DNA of 64,000 nt from Streptacidiphilus pinicola (lineage in GTDB: Bacteria > Actinomycetota > Actinomycetes > Streptomycetales > Streptomycetaceae). The DNA lies in the NCBI RefSeq assembly GCF_003258295.1, contig NZ_QKYN01000040.1:86113-150112 (forward strand). Direction: 5' to 3'. The position numbers and the translations under genes were made by a program. The notes under the pieces are model-generated. The model saw nothing but the letters and a program-made list of their open reading frames with translations, was not told where the DNA came from and searched no databases. Below are positions 7,137 to 16,539 of this stretch, in pieces. Every line of letters begins with the position of its first letter. Within the stretch, counting starts at the first letter, position 1.

Positions 7137-9755
7137 CTACGAGCTGGCGTCCAGGCTCGCTCGGACACGCGCGGCCTCGGTCTTCAGGCCGAGGTTCCGG
7201 AACATGTCGAGGGCCTGGTCGAGGTGTCCGCCACTGTCCTCGACACGTCCGAGTTGCCGGTAGCACTCGCCGATACCCGCGTGGGCGGCGGCTTCGACGG
7301 CGGTCATGTGGGTCCGGCGGGCCAGGTCCAGGACGTCGCGGTAGAGCCGCAGGGCGCGGGCGTGGTCGCCGGTCGCGGCGACGGTCCCGGCGTAGAGGTC
7401 CAGGGCCCAGGCCTCGTTCCCCCGGGCGCCGATGCGGCGGAAGATGTCGAGGGCGTCCTGGAGATCCGGGAGCCCGTCCTCGGGGTCACCGGCGAGGCGC
7501 TTGAAGTAGCCGAGGTTGCCCAGCGCGTTGCCTTGGCCGTTGGGGTCGGCCAGCTCGCGGAAGAGTTCGAGCGCCTGCCGTGCCGCGTCGATGGCGGCGA
7601 AGTGGTCGCCGGCGTGGGCGTAGGCCTGGCCGAGCCCCAGGAATGCCCTGGCCTGGCCGATCCGGTTGCCGGCCTGGCGGTGCAGGTGCAGGGCTTGTTG
7701 CTGGTAGCGGGTGGCGGTGGGGTAGTCGCCGGTGGTCTCGTGGACCACGCCGAGGTTCGACAGGGCGGTGGCCTGCCCCTCCTGGTGGCCGAGCGCCTCG
7801 TAGCCGGCGAGGGCGGCGTGGAGGTCGCGCTCGGCGGCCGGGTAGTCGCCGTTGAGCCGGTACACCGTTCCTCGCTGGGTGTGGGCGTTGGCCAGTCCGA
7901 GGCGCTCGTCCAGTCGCGCGTACCGCACGATCGCGTGGTGAAGGTGCCGCTCTGCCAGCGCGCGCTCGCCGGTGAACGCGCTGATCTGCGCGAGTAGCGT
8001 CAACGCGTTGGCGTGCCCGAGGTGCGCGCCCGCCCGTTCGCAGTGGTCCAGTGCGACGTCCAGGTCGGCGGCGGCGCCGGTGAAGTCTCCCGTCAGGGCT
8101 CGCACATAGGCGAGGTCGGTCAGCGTGGTGCCCAGGACGGCAGGCAGGCGCAGTCCCTCGGCCAGGCCGGCGGCGGTGGTGTGCACGGTGATCGCCTCGT
8201 CCCACGGGCCGTCGGTCGCCAGCAGGGAGGCTGTCGCGCCCGCGAGCCGCACGGCCCGGAGCGGGTCGTCGGTAGCGGCGCGGCCGAACGCGGCCAGCAG
8301 GTTGGCTCGTTCGGTGCGCAGCCAGGCCCAGGCCGCGGTGCGGTCCGCCAACGTGGGAGCGACCCTCGGCGCGGGACCCTCGACCGGGAGCCGTGGCGTC
8401 GAGGTCACCAGAGCCTGCGCGCACCGGGCGGTGTGCTGGTAGTAGTCCAGCAGCCGGGCAGTGGCGGGGCCCGCCGCGCCGGGTGCCTCCTGTCCGGCCA
8501 GCGTGCGGGCGTAGGCGCGGACGAGGTCGTGCAGGCGGTAGCGTCCGGCCTGGTGCTGCAGCAGCAGGTTGTGGTCGAGCAGGGACTCCAGCAGCTCCTC
8601 GGCCGTGCGCAGGTCGCCCAGATCGGCCAGATTGGCTGCGGCGCAGGCGTCGATGTCGTCGCCGGGGAGCAGACCGAGCAGGCGGAACAGGCGCCGCTCT
8701 GCCTCGGGCAGCCGGGCGTAGGAGGTGGCGAAGACCGCGGTCACGTCGCGCTCGGTGTCGCGCAGGTGGACCAGGCGGTCGGTCGCGTCCCGCAGTTGGG
8801 CGACCAGGTCCGCCACGCGCAGGGCCGGACGGTGGCGCAGTCGCGCTCCGGCGATCCGCAGCGCCAACGGGAGCCGGCCGCACAGCTCCGCCAGTTCGGC
8901 GAGGGCGTCCGTCTCGTCGTCGGCAGCCCGGTGCGGCCCGGCGACCTGACGCAGCAACGTCGTGGCCTGATGGGTGTCGAGCACGTCCAGGGTCAGCGTG
9001 TGCGCGTCGTCCAACCCGGTCAGGCGGGTCCGGGAGGTGATCAGGACCAGGCAGCCGGCTTCACCCGGCAACAGCGGTCGGATCTGGGCGGCGTCGAGGG
9101 CATTGTCGAGCAGGACCAGGGTGCGGGTGCCGGCCAGCCGGGACCGGTACAGGGCGGCCCGCGCCTCCACCCCCGGCGGGATCGCCCGCGCGGGCACCTC
9201 CAAGGACCGCAGCAGCGTCTCCAGGGCATCGGCCGCCGACATCGGCTCCCGCCCGGCCGAGTGGGCATGCAGATCCACGAAGAGCTGGCCGTCGCCGTAG
9301 CGGTCCTTCAGTTGGTGCGCCGCGTGGATCGCCAGCGCGCTCTTGCCGATCCCGGCCATCCCGTCCACCGCGGCGATCACCAGCCAGCCGACGGACTCCG
9401 ACGCGGTGGCCGCCGCGGTCAACGCGGCCGTCTCCCGCGAGCGGCCGGCGAACAGCCGTGTCGCGGCGGGCAACTGACATCGCGCGTCAGTGGCGTACGC
9501 TGCCGCTGAACCGTCGTCGCCGGGGCCGGACGCCGCACCGGCGGCTGGGGTGCCCTGAGCCTGCGTCAACTGCAGGACGCCCAGGACCCCGGAGATGCGA
9601 CGCATCGTGCTGGGATGCGGTCGTCGGGTCCGGCCGCGCTCGATCTCACTGATCGCGCGCACGCTCACCCCCGCGCGCGTCGCCAACTCCTCGATGGACA
9701 GGCCCTTGCTCCGGCGGAGGGCGCGAAGGTCACCGCCCAGAAGCTCCGGCGTCAT
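7137..9755 (-). CDS. XRE-type HTH / NB-ARC / TPR (STAND) transcriptional regulator
   Basis: 872 residues from the ATG at 9755, which follows GGAGGG; the frame opens further but without a ribosome site. Residues 1-65 are an XRE helix-turn-helix (SIEELATRAGVSVRAISEIE). The NTPase follows: P-loop GMAGIGKSALA near 155-165, Walker B TLVLLDNAL, then TSRTRL and the LPLALRIAG helix. The C-terminal 450 residues are tetratricopeptide repeats. This is the AfsR/STAND architecture without a SARP domain: ligand or partner binding by the TPRs is expected to drive nucleotide-dependent oligomerisation and DNA binding (family knowledge). It is divergent from the secreted peptidase pair at 9968-13288, a plausible target. 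Confidence 0.9.
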   Translation of the reverse strand: MTPELLGGDLRALRRSKGLSIEELATRAGVSVRAISEIERGRTRRPHPSTMRRISGVLGVLQLTQAQGTPAAGAASGPGDDGSAAAYATDARCQLPAATRLFAGRSRETAALTAAATASESVGWLVIAAVDGMAGIGKSALAIHAAHQLKDRYGDGQLFVDLHAHSAGREPMSAADALETLLRSLEVPARAIPPGVEARAALYRSRLAGTRTLVLLDNALDAAQIRPLLPGEAGCLVLITSRTRLTGLDDAHTLTLDVLDTHQATTLLRQVAGPHRAADDETDALAELAELCGRLPLALRIAGARLRHRPALRVADLVAQLRDATDRLVHLRDTERDVTAVFATSYARLPEAERRLFRLLGLLPGDDIDACAAANLADLGDLRTAEELLESLLDHNLLLQHQAGRYRLHDLVRAYARTLAGQEAPGAAGPATARLLDYYQHTARCAQALVTSTPRLPVEGPAPRVAPTLADRTAAWAWLRTERANLLAAFGRAATDDPLRAVRLAGATASLLATDGPWDEAITVHTTAAGLAEGLRLPAVLGTTLTDLAYVRALTGDFTGAAADLDVALDHCERAGAHLGHANALTLLAQISAFTGERALAERHLHHAIVRYARLDERLGLANAHTQRGTVYRLNGDYPAAERDLHAALAGYEALGHQEGQATALSNLGVVHETTGDYPTATRYQQQALHLHRQAGNRIGQARAFLGLGQAYAHAGDHFAAIDAARQALELFRELADPNGQGNALGNLGYFKRLAGDPEDGLPDLQDALDIFRRIGARGNEAWALDLYAGTVAATGDHARALRLYRDVLDLARRTHMTAVEAAAHAGIGECYRQLGRVEDSGGHLDQALDMFRNLGLKTEAARVRASLDASS

Positions 9756-9967
9756 CGTCGTCCCTCCGCTCGTGGCGCGCCCCAGGCGATCGGTCCGACC
9801 ACGGAAACTGCCTGGCATTCCGCCGGAAACCATCATCCGAATCGTCATGGTCGGCGGCAAGAGCGCGTTCATAGCCTGACAGCGGGCGAACCACAGGTGT
9901 TCTGCCGACGAACAGGAACGCTTCGGCAATCCCTGCGCGGTTCACACATTCTCAGGAGGTCCTGCTG

Positions 9968-12016
9968 GTGAGAGCACTACCGTCAACGTCGACCCGACGA
10001 CTCCGAACACGTGGCGGCGGCAAGGCCTGCCTCGCGCTGGCCTGCGCGGCCGGATTCGTGCTGGCTCCCGTGGCCGGCAGCGCGTCGGCCTACGCGACGC
10101 CGTCGGCGAGCCCCTCGCCGCCGCCCGGAGTACCACTCCCGGGCGGTGACCGCGTCGTGTATCAGGGGGCGAGTGGACACCGGACGTACAACGTGGTCGG
10201 GCGCGACGGCAGGACCGTGCCGTTCCTGAAGTTCGATCCGGGCAACGGGCACAGCTACGTCATCCCGGCCTCCGCGTTGTCCGACGTCGCGTCACTCGAC
10301 ACCGCGCAGTACGACGTGCCGCAACTGTCGCATTCCGCAGCCCCGCTCGCCACGACGCTGGCGCGGCAGGCGTCGTCCGGCTATCCGCTGCACATCGTCC
10401 AGATCAACGCGAAGGACCTGGCCTCGGGGCCGGCACAGAACGCCCTGAGCTTTGTGATGAACGTCGACTCCGCCGGCAAGTTCGCCGCGGTGATCCCGGA
10501 CATCGGCGGGGTGGCCCGCGTGGCCGTGCCGGTGGGGAACTACGCCATCTACACCGGGTTCGCCGAGTACGACGCGAGTGGCAATCCCACGGGCCTGCGT
10601 CTGGTGCTGCAGGACAACCTGGCGGTGCCGCACACCACCGGCGTCTCCGTGGTCACCGCCGACGAACGCGCCGCCACCGCCCAGGTCACCGCGGCCACGC
10701 CGCGGCCCGCGACGTCGGACAACGTGACGTTGGACGTGACCCGGACCGACGCCGTCGGCAACGCGATTCCGGTCCAGGCCGTCGCGTCAGGCAACGTCTT
10801 CGTCTCCCCGCAGGGCGCGCCGACGATCGGGAAGCTGAGCTCGCAGGCGATGTGGGACGGGGTGAGCCCGGCGGGTACCCGCTCGCCGTACCGCTACGAC
10901 GTCCTGCTCCCGCAGACCGACGGTGTTCCCGCGAACGAGACCTACCCGGTGTCGGCGAGCGGGTTGGCCTCGCTCCACTACACCTTCGACACCGACGCGG
11001 CCAACACCGCCCACACCGGCCTGTACCAGATCGGCGTGCGCAGCCAGCAGTTGGGCGGCCTGGTCGGCACCTACCCGGTGACGGTGCCCATGAGCCTCAC
11101 CGACTACGTCACCGCACCGCTGCCCACCGGATTCGCGTGGCTCCAGAGCTACTACGCGGAGCTGGGCAAGGCACCGGACGAGGGGTTCGCGGGCCTGCAG
11201 CCGGGCGACCTGCCGAGCTTCACCGGCGGGCAACAGGTGTGGCGCACCTGGGGGCACGGGCCGTTGGCCCCGCAGGTCGGCCGGTTCAACGGCCCCAACC
11301 TCTGTTTCGCCTGCGTGGCCGGAACGTCGATGGGCATCGGCTTCAACGGCGACTTCACCGACAGTGAACCCGAGACGTCCGGCTACTACGAAGTCCCCTT
11401 CGGGTACCCCAACCCGACCGTCGAGAACTTCACGGTCTACCGGGACGGCCAACAGATCGCCCAGCAGCCAGGCGTGGGCGCGTGGTTGTCCGACGTCCCA
11501 CAGCACGTCGACACCTACCGCGCGGTGTTCGACGTCGACGCGAGCGGGATCAGCTCGGTGTCACAGGCCACGAAGACCCACACGGACCTGACGTTCGTCT
11601 ACAACCCCGCCGACGACCCGCACTTGACGCTGCCCCCGGGCGACTCCTGCTACGAGGGGTTCAGCGATCCCGCGTCGTGTCGGATCCTCCCCATGCTGAA
11701 CCTGAACTACCGGCTGAACACCGACGGGAGCAACACCGGCCACGCCGTGTCGGTCCTGAGCCTGACGGTGGGTCACGAGAGCTACGACGGCCAGGGTTCG
11801 CAGGCCGCGGCCACGTCGGCGAAGGTCGAGGTCTCCTTCGACGGGGGCGCCACCTGGACCTCGGCGGCCACTGTCCCGACCGGCCGGGACCACTACCTGG
11901 CCATCTGGCCCGACACCGGGGCCAAGGGCAGCATGCCGTCCCTGCGGGTCACCGCGACCGATTCGATCGGCGGCTCCATCACCCAGACCATCACCAACGC
12001 CTACACCATCGGCTGA
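9968..12016 (+). CDS. Large secreted protein of unknown function
   Basis: 682 residues from GTG 9968 with AGGAGG 9 nt upstream. An N-terminal signal peptide is clear: arginine-rich start, hydrophobic ACAAGFVLAPVAG, cleavage after ASAYA. The mature protein begins with a Ser/Pro-rich linker and then VVYQGASGHRTYNVVGRDG, which resembles the region following the signal in some actinobacterial subtilases, but I find no catalytic triad. The rest is rich in beta-type sequence, with a cysteine pair in CFAC near residue 440 and an Ig-like end (VEVSFDGGATWTSA). It lies 12 bp before an S53 peptidase gene, so the two are probably co-transcribed and co-secreted; it could be a partner, substrate or surface adhesin. 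Confidence 0.8.
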   Translation: MRALPSTSTRRLRTRGGGKACLALACAAGFVLAPVAGSASAYATPSASPSPPPGVPLPGGDRVVYQGASGHRTYNVVGRDGRTVPFLKFDPGNGHSYVIPASALSDVASLDTAQYDVPQLSHSAAPLATTLARQASSGYPLHIVQINAKDLASGPAQNALSFVMNVDSAGKFAAVIPDIGGVARVAVPVGNYAIYTGFAEYDASGNPTGLRLVLQDNLAVPHTTGVSVVTADERAATAQVTAATPRPATSDNVTLDVTRTDAVGNAIPVQAVASGNVFVSPQGAPTIGKLSSQAMWDGVSPAGTRSPYRYDVLLPQTDGVPANETYPVSASGLASLHYTFDTDAANTAHTGLYQIGVRSQQLGGLVGTYPVTVPMSLTDYVTAPLPTGFAWLQSYYAELGKAPDEGFAGLQPGDLPSFTGGQQVWRTWGHGPLAPQVGRFNGPNLCFACVAGTSMGIGFNGDFTDSEPETSGYYEVPFGYPNPTVENFTVYRDGQQIAQQPGVGAWLSDVPQHVDTYRAVFDVDASGISSVSQATKTHTDLTFVYNPADDPHLTLPPGDSCYEGFSDPASCRILPMLNLNYRLNTDGSNTGHAVSVLSLTVGHESYDGQGSQAAATSAKVEVSFDGGATWTSAATVPTGRDHYLAIWPDTGAKGSMPSLRVTATDSIGGSITQTITNAYTIG

Positions 12017-12028
12017 CGGGACGTCATC

Positions 12029-13288
12029 ATGAGGCTGATATCCGGATCCCGATTCCGCCTCGGGGCGGCCGCAGTGGGCGTGGCGGCCCTGACGGCGACC
12101 GTCTCGACGGCGGCCCTGTCCACCACGGCGTACGCCGGACCGGCCGCGTCCGCGCACACCACCTCCCCCACCGTGCGTGACGTGTGCGGTACGGCGAAGG
12201 CCGGGTACGACCGCTGTCTGGCCGAGGTCCGCACGGACGTGCACGAGGGCCTGGGCGTGCGCGGCAAGGCGGCCGCGGCCGTCACCGGGCATGCGGCGGC
12301 GCTTCCGGCCGGCTTCGGCCCGGCCGACCTGCAGGCCGCCTACAAGCTGCCGAGTACCGGCGGCGCGAACCAGACCGTGGCGATCGTCGACGCCGGCGAC
12401 GACGCGACCGCCGAGGCTGACCTCGCCGTCTACCGCTCCACCTACGGCCTGCCGGCCTGCACCACGGCCAACGGCTGCTTCAGGAAGGTGAACCAGACGG
12501 GCGCCTCCGCTCCGCTGCCGAAGGACCAGGGCTGGGGCATCGAGATCGCCCTGGACGTGGACATGGTGTCCGCGGCCTGCCCGCAGTGCCACATCCTGCT
12601 GGTGGAGTCCGACGACGCCTACTCGCAGAACCTGGCCGCCTCCGTCGACACCGCGGTGCGGCTCGGGGCGACCGAGGTGTCCAACAGCTACGGCGCCACC
12701 GAGGGCAACGGCATCCAGGCCGACGCCCGGGACTACGCCCACCCCGGAGTGGCGATCTTCGCCTCCTCCGGCGACAGCGGCTACGGCATCCCGATCGTGC
12801 CGGCCGCCTACAGCTCCGTGATCGCCGTGGGCGGTACCTCGCTGACCAAGGACTCCAGCGCGCGCGGCTGGAGCGAGACGGCGTGGTACGGGGCGGGTGC
12901 CGGTTGCTCGGCCTGGATCGACAAGCCGGCGTGGCAGACCGACCAGGACTGTCCGGGACGCATGACCGCCGACGTGTCGGCCGACGCCGACCCGTACACC
13001 GGTCCCGCGGTGTATGCGACCACCGATGTCGGCCCGTCGGGCGGCTGGACCGTCGTCGGCGGAACCAGCGCCTCCTCCCCGTTCCTCGCCGGGGTGGTCG
13101 CGCAGGCCGGAAACCCGGCGAAGTTCCCCAACGCCTCAGCGTTCTACGCGCCGTCGGCCGCCGCCGGCCTGAACGACGTGGTGGGAGGGTCCGACGGATC
13201 CTGTGCCGGGGACTACCTCTGTACCGCCGTACCGGGGTACGACGGTCCGACCGGTCTCGGGACGCCGAACGGCCTGTCGGCTTTCTGA
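12029..13288 (+). CDS. Secreted S53 (sedolisin-type) serine-carboxyl peptidase
   Basis: 419 residues with a signal peptide ending near ALSTTAYAG and a short propeptide (to about residue 95), shorter than in classical sedolisins. The catalytic set is complete: Glu172 and Asp176 with the diagnostic four-residue spacing in GWGIEIALDVD, oxyanion Asp249 in SSGDSGYG, and nucleophile Ser347 in GGTSASSP. S53 enzymes are endo- or tripeptidyl-peptidases usually active at acidic pH. Three cysteine pairs (CTTANGC, CPQC and others) suggest disulfides and an extracellular location. The gene follows the unknown secreted protein by 12 bp; the weak GACGGGACG upstream and the short gap imply co-translation. 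Confidence 0.92.
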   Translation: MRLISGSRFRLGAAAVGVAALTATVSTAALSTTAYAGPAASAHTTSPTVRDVCGTAKAGYDRCLAEVRTDVHEGLGVRGKAAAAVTGHAAALPAGFGPADLQAAYKLPSTGGANQTVAIVDAGDDATAEADLAVYRSTYGLPACTTANGCFRKVNQTGASAPLPKDQGWGIEIALDVDMVSAACPQCHILLVESDDAYSQNLAASVDTAVRLGATEVSNSYGATEGNGIQADARDYAHPGVAIFASSGDSGYGIPIVPAAYSSVIAVGGTSLTKDSSARGWSETAWYGAGAGCSAWIDKPAWQTDQDCPGRMTADVSADADPYTGPAVYATTDVGPSGGWTVVGGTSASSPFLAGVVAQAGNPAKFPNASAFYAPSAAAGLNDVVGGSDGSCAGDYLCTAVPGYDGPTGLGTPNGLSAF

Positions 13289-13295
13289 GGACGCC

Positions 13296-14273
13296 TCACG
13301 CCCCACCAAGGCGCCTGCGGTCGGCACGCTGCTGCGCGTGCCGACCGCTGTGCGCGGAGGCGCGGCGCATCAGGGCGCCGGTCGGCTTCTGGGATCGGGC
13401 GTACTCACTCGGTGTGCTGCCGTAGTGCTTCTTGAAGGTGCGGATGAAGTGGCTGCTGTCCGAGAACTGCCAGTGCGCTGCGAGTTCCGAGATGCTGAGT
13501 CGGCGGGACGGCGCGGCGAGCGCGAGCCTGGCTTCTTCCAGCCGCCGCCGGCGGATGTAGGAGATCACTGACTCGCCGGTCGCGGCGAACGCCCGCTGCA
13601 GGGTGCGGACGGACACGTTCAAATCCCGTGCCAGTACCGCTGCGGACAACCCCGGGTCAGTCAGGCGGCCGTCGGCGAGCTCCCTGGCCGCCCGGGCCAG
13701 CTCGATCAGGGTGCTGTGCGCGGCCTGCGCACCGGCCGGGCCCAGGTCGTGCATCGTCTGGTAGAGCATGTTCGTGTGCGCTGTCAGCAGGCGCACTTCC
13801 GCCGTACCCGCCGCGCCCGTGACGGCGCGGTTCCCCAACAGCGGTGTGAGCATGGGCGCCGGCAGCACCAGGACCTTCGCCGTCGTGTCGGCGACGGTTG
13901 CGAAGTGCTGCGGCCTTCCGATGTGCTTCAGCAGGAACTGACCGGCCGACACGGTGCGCTCGGTACCGTCGTGCCCGCCCCCCAATGTCCAGGCGCCACG
14001 CTTGACGACGTACAGCCGCACCACGTCCTCCGGCCCGCCCAGCGGGCCCTCGGTCCGGATGACAGACGCGCCGCGCAGGTCGGTGACCGCCACGTCGTCC
14101 ACCCGGACCGCGCGGCTCCTGACCCGGAAGTCGCCCCTCGTGGCCGGGCTGACCGCCGGCAGCGGGGCGGTGGTGCCGAACTCCGCCTCCCACCCGCGCC
14201 TGAGCTCAGCCGCCCGTTCTACCGCGACGCCCTGGCCGAGCACCTCTACGCCGGCCGCACCGAAGATAGTCAT
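13296..14273 (-). CDS. AraC family transcriptional regulator
   Basis: 325 residues. The N-terminal 200 residues are an AraC-type sensing domain of the kind found in FeaR/NphR-like regulators (VRLYVVKRGAWTLGG, SAGQFLLKHIGRP). The C-terminal HTH pair lies at about 205-300 with LARDLNVSVRTLQRAFA and ISELAAHWQFSDSSHFIRTFKKHYGSTPSEYA. The ATG at 14273 lies directly beside the palindrome at 14275-14287. It is divergent from the cupin/hydrolase operon and likely controls it or responds to the same substrate (inference). The last 50 bp contain a perfect 13-bp hairpin, which probably also terminates the converging peptidase transcript. Confidence 0.9.
   Translation of the reverse strand: MTIFGAAGVEVLGQGVAVERAAELRRGWEAEFGTTAPLPAVSPATRGDFRVRSRAVRVDDVAVTDLRGASVIRTEGPLGGPEDVVRLYVVKRGAWTLGGGHDGTERTVSAGQFLLKHIGRPQHFATVADTTAKVLVLPAPMLTPLLGNRAVTGAAGTAEVRLLTAHTNMLYQTMHDLGPAGAQAAHSTLIELARAARELADGRLTDPGLSAAVLARDLNVSVRTLQRAFAATGESVISYIRRRRLEEARLALAAPSRRLSISELAAHWQFSDSSHFIRTFKKHYGSTPSEYARSQKPTGALMRRASAHSGRHAQQRADRRRLGGA
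13317..13348. terminator. 13-bp stem hairpin, bidirectional terminator candidate
   Basis: GCGGTCGGCACGC (13317-13329), loop TGCTGC, exact complement 13336-13348. It sits 28 bp after the peptidase stop and within the final codons of the AraC gene. Confidence 0.65.
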
Positions 14274-14274
14274 A

Positions 14275-14287
14275 TCTCATCATGAGA
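14275..14287. promoter_or_regulatory. Palindromic operator P1
   Basis: TCTCATCATGAGA is a perfect 13-bp palindrome directly before the AraC start codon. Read on the minus strand it begins ACTCTCATGA, identical to ten bases of the palindrome at 14322-14333. Confidence 0.55.
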
Positions 14288-14293
14288 GTGCAC

Positions 14294-14333
14294 TTGCATG
14301 AATCGCATAGAGCAGCGCATACTCTCATGAGAG
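14294..14333 (+). promoter_or_regulatory. Cupin promoter with overlapping palindromic operator P2
   Basis: TTGCAT (14294-14299), 18-bp spacer, CATACT (14318-14323) form a reasonable promoter. The perfect palindrome CTCTCATGAGAG (14322-14333) covers the -10 end and start site, so a bound protein would block initiation. A related half site ACTCTCA follows at 14337-14343. Confidence 0.55.
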
Positions 14334-14377
14334 CCAACTCTCACAACGTTGGCAAGCTCTCTTCCCTGGAGGTTCAG

Positions 14378-14836
14378 ATGGCAGACGTCTCCGTGGTCGG
14401 CCCCGAGGCCGGCGAGTCGATCCAACTCGGTCCGACCGTGATGCGGATCCTGGAGGACGGCAGCACCACCGGGCACCGCCTGGGCGTCGGCGAGATCACG
14501 CTCGCCCCGCACACCGAAGGACCGCCGCAGCACCGCCACGCCCGCCACGACGAGGGCTTCTACGTCGTGTCCGGCGCAGCTCGGTTCACCGTCGGCGAGA
14601 CCGTCTACGACGCGCCCGCCGGAACGCTGGTCATGATCCCGCCCGGCGCCCCGCACACCTTCGCCAACCCCACTGACGAAACCACCGTCTTGTTGAACAC
14701 CTTCACGCCGGATCTGTACGTCGACTACTTCCGGGACCTGCGCGACATGATCGCCGGCGGCCGCCCGCTCACCCCCGAGTCCACCGTCGAGGTCATGAGC
14801 CGCTACGCCACCGAACCGGCCACCGACTTCGCCTGA
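14378..14836 (+). CDS. Cupin domain protein
   Basis: 152 residues from the ATG at 14378, which has GGAGG 5 nt upstream; an in-frame ATG at 14282 lies inside the operator region and is rejected. A single cupin barrel carries both metal motifs: QHRHARHDEGFYVVSG (histidines and glutamate) and PPGAPHTFANP (second histidine). A C-terminal helix follows. Small cupins of this type are quinone-binding dioxygenase-like or isomerase proteins; the substrate is unknown. It is the first gene of the unit with the hydrolase at 14908 and is controlled by the palindromic promoter just upstream. Confidence 0.88.
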   Translation: MADVSVVGPEAGESIQLGPTVMRILEDGSTTGHRLGVGEITLAPHTEGPPQHRHARHDEGFYVVSGAARFTVGETVYDAPAGTLVMIPPGAPHTFANPTDETTVLLNTFTPDLYVDYFRDLRDMIAGGRPLTPESTVEVMSRYATEPATDFA

Positions 14837-14907
14837 CCACCCGCAGCGACAAGAACCCGCAGCGCTACCAGGACGCCTCCCGCCTTCCCCCCGAAAGGCC
14901 ACACACC

Positions 14908-15735
14908 ATGACCGTCCCCGCTTCCACCTCCACGACCCGCACCATCGACCTGCCGGGCGGCCTCGCCGTCACCATGCAGGAGTTCGGCGCCAACGCCGCG
15001 GGCACGGGCGTGCTCGTACTGCACGGCGGCGCCGGACCGCGGTCGATGACCGGCTTCGCAGCCGGCCTGTCGCAGCACGCCTACGTCGTCGTGCCGACCC
15101 ACCCCGGGTTCGACGGCACGCCCCGGCCCGAGACCACCGACACCGTCGCCGACCTGGCCACCGCCTACCTCGACCTGCTCGACGCGCTCGACCTACGCAG
15201 CGTCATGGTGGCCGGCAGCTCGGTGGGCGGCTGGATTGCCGCGGAGATGGCGCTGCGCGACAACGCCGCCCGGATCTCCTGCCTGACGCTGCTGGCCTCG
15301 ACCGGCATCGCCCCCGAACCGCCGGCGCGGATCGCCGACCCGGCCGACCTCGGCCCGGTGAAGACCAGCGAACTCGCCTTCCACAACCCGCAGTTCCGCC
15401 TGGACCCGGCCGCTCTCGGCCCCGAACAGCTCGCCGCGATGGCCGCCAACCAGCGCACTCTGGCCGTGTACGCGGGCGACCCGTTCTGCTACGACCCCAA
15501 GCTCCAGGGCCGCCTGCACCGGGTCACCGTCCCGGTCCTCGTACTCGCCGGCGAACAGGACGGCATCGCGCCGCTGGCGTACGAGCGCACCCTGGCCGAC
15601 TCCTTCCCGCACGCCACCTTCCGCCCCGTCGCCGAGGCCGGCCACTTCCCCCACATCGAGCAGCCCGCCGCCGTCTTCGCCGCGATCGGCGACTTCGTCG
15701 ACACCCAGGTCAAGCCCGGCAGTGAGCCGGCGTGA
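14908..15735 (+). CDS. Alpha/beta hydrolase
   Basis: 275 residues. The nucleophile elbow GSSVGG places Ser105; Asp218 (GEQDGIAP) and His246 (AGHFPHIEQP) complete the triad. The oxyanion loop is HGGAGPRS. This pattern suits the lactonase/meta-cleavage hydrolase group; no signal peptide, so cytoplasmic. It follows the cupin by 71 bp with GAAAGG upstream of the ATG, and together they resemble a small catabolic or detoxification pair for an aromatic or ester compound (inference). Confidence 0.88.
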   Translation: MTVPASTSTTRTIDLPGGLAVTMQEFGANAAGTGVLVLHGGAGPRSMTGFAAGLSQHAYVVVPTHPGFDGTPRPETTDTVADLATAYLDLLDALDLRSVMVAGSSVGGWIAAEMALRDNAARISCLTLLASTGIAPEPPARIADPADLGPVKTSELAFHNPQFRLDPAALGPEQLAAMAANQRTLAVYAGDPFCYDPKLQGRLHRVTVPVLVLAGEQDGIAPLAYERTLADSFPHATFRPVAEAGHFPHIEQPAAVFAAIGDFVDTQVKPGSEPA

Positions 15736-15757
15736 CGACGCCCACGCCCCACCACAG

Positions 15758-15885
15758 CCGTGAACGTGGCCCTGCCCGCCGTCGGCCGCGATCTGCACGC
15801 TCCAGTGAGCGGACCACCGGGTTGAGCATGCTGGCGCCCAGGCCCTGTGCGGCAAGCAGGCATCCCTGACGGCGCAGCGGCATGA
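15758..15885. pseudogene. Remnants of a DHA2-type MFS transporter (two fragments, opposite orientation)
   Basis: On the plus strand 15758-15815 encodes TTAVNVALPAVGRDLHAP, the first-helix signature of 14-helix drug exporters. On the minus strand about 15815-15885 encodes AAQGLGASMLNPVVRS, the fourth-helix signature of the same family. Neither fragment has a start or continues further. They look like the residue of a transporter gene that was deleted and rearranged. Confidence 0.5.
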
Positions 15886-15892
15886 CGCCTCA

Positions 15893-16522
15893 TCAGCGCG
15901 ACGCGGCGGCGTCCAAGGCGGCCCGGGTCAAGGTGCTCGCAGTCCGGACGACACTGGCGACGGCCTGCTCGGGGTCCAGGTGCGCCAGGTCGGTCAGGGC
16001 GAACAGCGCCTCGGCGCTGACGACGACGGCGAGGTCGTTCTTGAGCTGCCGCAGCGCGGCCGGGTCGGTGGCCGCGAGGGTGTCGTCCAGCGGGGCGAGG
16101 GCGAGGTCGATCAGCCCGAAGCGCATGGCCGGCCGAGCGCCGGCCGACTCGGGGCGGGTGATCGTGCCCGCGATCATCGCGCGCGTCGCCCCCTGGTAGG
16201 TCAGCACCGTCCGCAGCAGGTGCTCGGTCGCGACCGCGACGCGTTCCACCGGGTCGCGGGAATCCGCGACCGACGCGAGCGCCTCGGCCGGGGACGGCAT
16301 CTGCCCCGCCATGGCCTCCTGGAGCAGGCTCACCAGGTCCGGGAAGTGCCGGTAGGCCGTCGCCTCGGACACCAACGCGGCCTTGGCCACCTCGGGCATC
16401 GCCACCTCGCGCCCGCTGCGCATCAACTCCACCGCGGCCTGCACGATCGCCCGGCGCGTGCGCAGCTTCTGGTTCACACGGCCCGTCGAGGCCTGCGGGG
16501 TCGTCGGTTCACTGGTGTCCAT
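15893..16522 (-). CDS. TetR family transcriptional regulator
   Basis: 209 residues; the HTH is at about 20-65 (RAIVQAAVELMRSG, then ALVSEATAYRHFPD), followed by an all-helical ligand domain. A TAGGCT -10 box (16534-16529) lies 7 nt before the ATG at 16522, so the mRNA is probably leaderless. The operator-like TCATGAGA (16550-16557) falls on the predicted -35 and resembles the palindromes before the cupin operon, which suggests that this protein represses itself and that operon. Neighbouring MFS and monooxygenase remnants suggest a drug or xenobiotic locus that has decayed. Confidence 0.88.
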   Translation of the reverse strand: MDTSEPTTPQASTGRVNQKLRTRRAIVQAAVELMRSGREVAMPEVAKAALVSEATAYRHFPDLVSLLQEAMAGQMPSPAEALASVADSRDPVERVAVATEHLLRTVLTYQGATRAMIAGTITRPESAGARPAMRFGLIDLALAPLDDTLAATDPAALRQLKNDLAVVVSAEALFALTDLAHLDPEQAVASVVRTASTLTRAALDAAASR

Positions 16523-16539
16523 GGACCAAGCCTAGCAAG

